Source: Thermoplasmata archaeon
GTDB lineage: Archaea > Thermoplasmatota > Thermoplasmata > Lutacidiplasmatales > UBA184
NCBI GenBank assembly: GCA_021823085.1
Contig: JAKAPG010000048.1
Span: forward strand, 1-9,772
Length of the DNA stretch: 9,772 bases
Reading direction: 5' to 3'
The translations under genes and the position numbers were made by a program. Positions 6,654 to 9,772 of the stretch are shown in pieces (the first letter of the stretch is position 1; the number at the start of each line of letters is the position of its first letter). The notes under the pieces are model-generated. The model saw only the letters and a program-made list of their open reading frames with translations, was not told the DNA's origin and searched no databases.

Positions 6654-7397
6654 TTACTCCGCACCCCGGTCGATATCGAGGCGCATGACCTCGTCGTGCT
6701 CCCACTTCTGCGGCTTTCCGAGCACGGTTTGGGCCAGCGCCTCGGCCGCCCTCGCGCTCCGGGGTTGTGGCTCCGAACCGAGCATCGCTTGCATCCGCTG
6801 ACTCCCCCGGCCGTAGGCGATCGCCCAACCGGAGAGGCAGCCCCCCGAGGGCTCGAAGCCAAACAAGCGCGGCGAACCGTCCATCGTGGTGGCGACCAGC
6901 AAGGAGATTCCCAACGGCCGCCTGCCCCGTTGCGATGTATTCTCCCAGAACCAAGTGACGATGCGATCGATGAGTTCGTCTACGGCCTTAGGCTCCGCCT
7001 CCCGAATCTTCCGAGCGGTCACGATGCCGTCGGCGGCTAGACCTGAGTGGCACATCACGAGCTGGCTATTGATCCGGTGCATCTTCGGGAGCCACTCGTG
7101 AATTGTGGAAGTCGCTAATCGCGAGACCAAGATCACACCCTTCGGGTAGACCACTCCTATTGCCGGGAACCCGCGCATCGCCGATTCTCGCGCGTATTCG
7201 AGCTGGTAGATGCGTCCGTCCGGAGAGAAGATGTTCTCCTTGTCGAACGCATGATCTTTCGGAGTCACCATAGAGGATGCATACGAGGCCAGAGCCGCCC
7301 GCACAAGCTCCGCCTTATTGTTGAACGGACCCGACTCGACCATGGACTCGAGGTACCGGTCGATTTCATCCGGAATAATCGTCCTGAGTTCTACCAT
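6654..7397 (-). CDS. Ribbon-helix-helix DNA-binding domain fused to proteasome alpha-subunit fold
   Basis: The 247-residue product joins two known folds in a pairing I do not recognise. Residues 1-43 are a ribbon-helix-helix (CopG/NikR type) domain: a strand (VELRTIIP), a helix (EIDRYLESMVES), a turn (GPFNN) and a second helix (KAELVRAALASYAS). Residues 49-247 are a proteasome alpha-type subunit: the N-terminal signature FDKENIFSPDGRIYQLEYAR (51-70), HSGLAAD (117-123), RRPLGISL (159-166) and PRLFGFEPSG (176-185). K105 aligns with Lys66 of the Thermoplasma alpha subunit, which receives the C-termini of ATPase activators. No N-terminal catalytic threonine is present, so it is not a protease by itself. 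At about 199 residues the alpha part is shorter than the usual 230-odd, chiefly in the helical hairpin and C-terminus. The ATG at 7397 begins exactly at the DNA-binding strand and has a TATA-like palindrome 26 bases upstream. Probably a DNA-binding regulator; the ligand is unknown. Confidence 0.85.
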   Translation of the reverse strand: MVELRTIIPDEIDRYLESMVESGPFNNKAELVRAALASYASSMVTPKDHAFDKENIFSPDGRIYQLEYARESAMRGFPAIGVVYPKGVILVSRLATSTIHEWLPKMHRINSQLVMCHSGLAADGIVTARKIREAEPKAVDELIDRIVTWFWENTSQRGRRPLGISLLVATTMDGSPRLFGFEPSGGCLSGWAIAYGRGSQRMQAMLGSEPQPRSARAAEALAQTVLGKPQKWEHDEVMRLDIDRGAE

Positions 7398-7417
7398 GAC
7401 GGAGCCATAGAAGGTCC

Positions 7418-7429
7418 CGTATAGATACG
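7418..7429 (-). promoter_or_regulatory. TATA-like palindrome, possible autoregulatory operator
   Basis: The perfect inverted repeat CGTAT-AG-ATACG is centred 26 bases upstream of the ATG at 7397. On the minus strand its core, TATCTATA, is a plausible TATA box for a leaderless transcript of the ribbon-helix-helix fusion gene. A symmetric site covering the TATA box is where an autorepressor would bind, and ribbon-helix-helix dimers favour such short palindromes. Promoter position is supported by spacing; operator function is inferred. Confidence 0.5.
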
Positions 7430-7444
7430 TTACTACTCCATTTT

Positions 7445-7459
7445 GGTGGGTCTGCCACC
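7445..7459. promoter_or_regulatory. Inverted repeat beside the rightward TATA box
   Basis: GGTGG and CCACC face each other across five bases, ending three bases before the rightward TATA-like box. A related symmetric sequence, GTGGT-C-ACCAC (7504-7514), covers the start codon of the peptide gene. The two share GTGG/CCAC half-sites on either side of the promoter, so they could be a pair of operator sites for the divergent regulator. Short GC-rich repeats can arise by chance. Confidence 0.35.
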
Positions 7460-7461
7460 GG

Positions 7462-7469
7462 TTAAATAC
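7462..7469 (+). promoter_or_regulatory. TATA-like box of the peptide/radical SAM genes
   Basis: TTAAATAC stands out as AT-rich in a GC-rich surrounding. It predicts a transcript start near 7490, at or just before the GGAGGTGA ribosome site, giving a short leader of about 14 bases ahead of the GTG at 7504. Confidence 0.55.
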
Positions 7470-7489
7470 CCTCCCTCGGTCCATTTGTT

Positions 7490-7497
7490 GGAGGTGA
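7490..7497 (+). promoter_or_regulatory. Perfect ribosome binding site of the 48-residue peptide gene
   Basis: GGAGGTGA is fully complementary to the archaeal 16S rRNA 3' end and lies six bases before the GTG at 7504. It is the strongest ribosome site seen in the window and the main reason to accept the short gene that follows. Confidence 0.75.
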
Positions 7498-7503
7498 GCG
7501 CAA

Positions 7504-7650
7504 GTGGTCACCACAGCTAACGGGCCAGAGCACGGAGCTTACGAAGACGTCGATTCGCTACTTCGCAGGTTGCACGTGGTACCTGCAGCAGAGCCCGCCA
7601 AGCTGGGACACCTCGCCGGCAAGAGCTCCCCTGGAATTGGGTGGACTTGA
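7504..7650 (+). CDS. 48-residue peptide, candidate precursor for the radical SAM enzyme
   Basis: A short open frame runs from GTG 7504 to TGA 7648-7650. It has a perfect GGAGGTGA six bases upstream and a TATA-like box at 7462-7469, which is stronger support than most larger genes here have. The product is an acidic and then leucine-rich segment that could form a helix (AYEDVDSLLRRLHVV, residues 12-26), then a glycine/proline-rich tail ending in SSPGIGWT (41-48). It has no cysteine, one tyrosine (Y13) and one tryptophan (W47). The helix-plus-flexible-tail plan resembles leader and core of peptides modified by radical SAM/SPASM enzymes, and such an enzyme starts 21 bases downstream. I do not recognise the sequence as a known precursor family. 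Alternatives are a small regulatory protein or a leader peptide controlling the next gene. Codon endings are moderately GC-rich (30 of 48). Confidence 0.6.
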   Translation: MVTTANGPEHGAYEDVDSLLRRLHVVPAAEPAKLGHLAGKSSPGIGWT

Positions 7651-7671
7651 AACGGCGGACTAGGTGCTACG

Positions 7672-8913
7672 ATGTGTGTGTCGGCCCAACCCTTTCCGCA
7701 GCCTATTGCGCAACCCCTTCCCCCCGGGTCTGCATTGACCCGGGGGCCGTTCCTTCCGCACGACTCACGTCTCGAAGAAGTGTTGCGTCGTCGCAAGCTG
7801 CTGAAGGTCGTCTGGCACCTAACGAATCGATGCAACTTCGGCTGCACGTACTGCTACGTCAAGGTGAACCGGTTCCACACCGACCTTTCGACCGATCAGA
7901 TGCTCTTGATCGCCGATCAGATCAATGCCGCAGGAGCGGGTAGCGTCCAGCTGACAGGAGGAGAGGCGCTCCTACGACCGGACATCCTGACGATCTTGGA
8001 CCGCCTCTACCGCACGATTGAGATATCGGTCAACACGAACGGCGCCCTCCTGACGCCGGACCTCATCGAGGCGTTCCGAAAGCGGAAGGTGTTCGTCTCC
8101 ATCAGCCTGGACCATTACGACCACGAGGTCAACGTTCGGACTCGAAGAGGATCGTCCACTCCCGTGCTGATCGACAATCTGCGAAGCCTCGCGGAGGCAG
8201 GGATCGAGACCGGCGTCACGACCGTCGTGACCTGCCATAATCACCGCGACCTCGCCCACATCGCCGAGTTCCTTCGAGGACTCGGCGTTAGCACGTGGAA
8301 AGCGACCTTAGTTAACGAGCTTGGGGAGGCTGCGGAGCCGTCGGTCTATGGCGGATTGACCGTCTCCCCGGCGGATCAGGCCGAGGCACTGCGCACCATC
8401 TACGACGTTCAGCAATCCTACGCGTCCACCGACTTCAAGGTCAAAGTGGACTTGAGTGCGCACCCCGCGTACTACGAGCTCTTCGGCAACCAAGAGAGCC
8501 AGTCCACGTCATGCTTCTGCGGCTACGTCAAAGCCACGATCAAGCACGATGGGCGGCTTGTCCCTTGCGACTCAATCGAGTACCCGGGCGACTATCTCCA
8601 GTCGGGCATCCAGGCCCCATCGCTGCTGACCGATGGGACCCTTCGCGATCTCTTCCGCGATTCCCCCCTCTTCCACTACTGGTCGATGGCAACCGCCGGC
8701 GTGGTTCCGCTGGGATGCAACAACTGCGAATTCTTCCAACGGTGTCGCGGGTTTTGCCGGGGACGGAGCCTCGTCGCGGCGGGAAAGATCTCGGGCCTCT
8801 TCGGCCCGGCGCAGGCGCGCGATTGTGCTCGGACCCTCCGGCTCCATCCGGGCCCGAGTACCGTGCCCTCTCGGGGGGTGACAGTGTGTCCGGCTCCGCC
8901 GACAGCCACCTAG
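7672..8913 (+). CDS. Radical SAM enzyme with SPASM domain, putative peptide maturase
   Basis: This 413-residue protein has the radical SAM core with the [4Fe-4S] cysteines C54, C58 and C61 (CNFGCTYCY) and the SAM-binding GGE motif at 96-98. The C-terminal SPASM domain, which holds auxiliary iron-sulfur clusters, is canonical: C283-x10-G-x4-C299, then C349-x2-C352-x5-C358-x3-C362, then C385. Enzymes with this full pattern commonly modify ribosomally made peptides or proteins, although other substrates are known. The gene follows the 48-residue peptide gene after 21 bases, which supports a peptide substrate. ATG 7672 is preceded by AGGTG at five-base spacing. The first 40 residues are proline-rich and not part of the core, and a 10-base perfect hairpin lies within them, so a later start (near 7780) cannot be excluded. 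It overlaps the next gene by 28 bases. Confidence 0.9.
   Translation: MCVSAQPFPQPIAQPLPPGSALTRGPFLPHDSRLEEVLRRRKLLKVVWHLTNRCNFGCTYCYVKVNRFHTDLSTDQMLLIADQINAAGAGSVQLTGGEALLRPDILTILDRLYRTIEISVNTNGALLTPDLIEAFRKRKVFVSISLDHYDHEVNVRTRRGSSTPVLIDNLRSLAEAGIETGVTTVVTCHNHRDLAHIAEFLRGLGVSTWKATLVNELGEAAEPSVYGGLTVSPADQAEALRTIYDVQQSYASTDFKVKVDLSAHPAYYELFGNQESQSTSCFCGYVKATIKHDGRLVPCDSIEYPGDYLQSGIQAPSLLTDGTLRDLFRDSPLFHYWSMATAGVVPLGCNNCEFFQRCRGFCRGRSLVAAGKISGLFGPAQARDCARTLRLHPGPSTVPSRGVTVCPAPPTAT
7721..7746 (+). promoter_or_regulatory. Perfect 10-base GC hairpin near the start of the radical SAM gene
   Basis: CCCCCGGGTC (7721-7730) and GACCCGGGGG (7737-7746) form a perfect 10-base stem with a six-base loop. 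It lies 71 bases after the stop of the peptide gene, inside the proline-rich first codons of the radical SAM gene. Between a precursor peptide and its enzyme, such a hairpin could lower expression of the enzyme relative to the peptide. It lacks a T-run. Confidence 0.5.
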
Positions 8914-9772
8914 TCGAACGCTCGCCATCGTCGCCCTGCCGCGATTCCGAGCACCGGTTCTCCGAACCTCAGTCCGGGCAGGCACGGTGTTCGAAGAGCG
9001 TACCGGTGTACTTCCGGCGTTCTGTCGGTCGATTGGCACACATTACGCTCGGAATCGTTGACAAACCCGGCAGCTTGCGCGCCGTGCTCGCCGCGTTGCC
9101 CGAAGGAGGAGTCGATCTGCTTATGGTCAACGTATCGAACCAGACCGGCGAGAGGGTGGCCGAGGGCCACATCTTCGCGGAGATCGCGCCGCTTGTGGCT
9201 CCCGGCGAGCTGGAACAGTTGCTCGAGAAAATCCCTGAGGTCCATCACGTACGGATTCAGTGGGACGTCCAGGGTCGTTTGATCGATGACTCCTATCCTC
9301 TACGGTTGGCGGAACTGGATCGGGCGCTCCTCCTCTCCGCGAGGTCGTTCGCGGAGGCGTGCAACCGCATGCGCGATACCATGGGCCCGGGCGGAGCCGT
9401 GCTCCTCTATGAGTTCGGACGGCAGCTCGGCCGCGAATTCGCCCTCTACGCTCTCCGCGTCCTCGGTCGCGACTTTGTCCGTTCGAACCTTGCCTATTCT
9501 TCGCGCCTCTTGTCATCGATGGGCTGGGGTTGGGTCGAGCTACGCGACGTGGACTGGGTCGCGGGACGGGTGACGCTCCGAGTGCACGAGAGTTTCGAAT
9601 GCTACCGGGCGGAACCCGGCATGGGTCCCAGGAGCCAGTTTGTTCGAGGTGTATTGGCCGGGGCCTACTCCGCCCTCGTTGAGGCTCCGATGTCCTGCGA
9701 CGAGGTCGCCTGTCGGGCTCAAGGAAACTCCGAGTGCGAGTTCGTCCTCGAGCGCCTACCTCCAAAGTCCAC
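8886..9772 (+). CDS. ACT-V4R domain protein (3' end cut by window)
   Basis: The frame is open from GTG 8886 to the window edge, giving at least 295 residues. Residues about 45-120 look like an ACT-type small-molecule-binding domain, beginning LAHITLGIVDKPGSL. Residues about 166-295 are a V4R domain, ending in the typical CDEVACRAQGNSECEFVL. V4R domains bind small, often hydrophobic or aromatic ligands and occur in the phenol sensors DmpR and MopR and in BchJ. The spacing E273-x2-C276-x7-C284 matches three of the four zinc ligands known in MopR; the fourth cysteine position appears to be serine (S250). GTG 8886 follows GGGGGGTGA by four bases and overlaps the radical SAM gene by 28 bases, implying coupled translation. 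A GTG at 9006 is an alternative start. It probably senses or carries a ligand tied to the radical SAM pathway. Confidence 0.82.
   Translation, partial: MSGSADSHLVERSPSSPCRDSEHRFSEPQSGQARCSKSVPVYFRRSVGRLAHITLGIVDKPGSLRAVLAALPEGGVDLLMVNVSNQTGERVAEGHIFAEIAPLVAPGELEQLLEKIPEVHHVRIQWDVQGRLIDDSYPLRLAELDRALLLSARSFAEACNRMRDTMGPGGAVLLYEFGRQLGREFALYALRVLGRDFVRSNLAYSSRLLSSMGWGWVELRDVDWVAGRVTLRVHESFECYRAEPGMGPRSQFVRGVLAGAYSALVEAPMSCDEVACRAQGNSECEFVLERLPPKS

Noticed and set aside
6654..7397. Active proteasome beta-type protease
   Set aside because: The N-terminal signature is alpha-type and there is no processed N-terminal threonine in front of a beta-type core.
7398..7514. N-terminal extension of the ribbon-helix-helix fusion to a GTG at 7514
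   Set aside because: The extra 39 residues precede the first strand of the DNA-binding domain, overlap the promoter and ribosome site of the rightward peptide gene, and are made unnecessary by the TATA-like box 26 bases before the ATG at 7397.
9286..9573. Open frame of 95 codons on the plus strand
   Set aside because: It lies inside the ACT-V4R gene in another frame; the V4R C-terminal motif is only readable in the frame used by the GTG at 8886.
1..9772. CRISPR array, insertion sequence, tRNA or rRNA
   Set aside because: No regularly spaced repeats, transposase motifs, terminal repeats or recognisable tRNA/rRNA features were found on reading both strands.

Overview
The window looks archaeal and G+C-rich, most likely a Thermoplasmatota-type genome, although the lineage is only my inference. 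The signs are a proteasome alpha-type domain, several start codons with a TATA-like box about 26 bases upstream (leaderless style), and GGAGGTGA-type ribosome sites elsewhere. The first nine bases match the 3' end of a common Illumina adapter, so the window probably begins at a contig end.

Bases 1-5346 are mostly housekeeping or accessory metabolism. A 58-residue CDGSH iron-sulfur protein (minus strand, 33-209) is followed by a divergent gap, then a LysE-family exporter (521-1114). Next come aguB (N-carbamoylputrescine amidase, 1187-2110) and aguA (agmatine deiminase, 2107-3192), which overlap by four bases and together convert agmatine to putrescine. A CLC-type chloride channel or transporter with CBS domains (3315-5204) follows.

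Bases 5347-9772 hold the most unusual part, arranged around one divergent promoter region (7398-7503). Leftward run a protein that fuses a ribbon-helix-helix DNA-binding domain to a proteasome alpha-subunit fold (6654-7397) and an MFS transporter (5347-6597). Rightward run a 48-residue peptide gene with its own TATA box and a perfect GGAGGTGA site (7504-7650), a radical SAM/SPASM enzyme with a complete set of SPASM cysteines (7672-8913), and an ACT-V4R protein that runs off the window (8886 onward).

My reading is that the second half may be an uncharacterised peptide-modification locus: precursor peptide, radical SAM maturase, ligand-sensing ACT-V4R protein, exporter, and a ring-fold transcription regulator. 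The domain calls rest on visible motifs. The link between the genes and the peptide-modification role are inference from layout.
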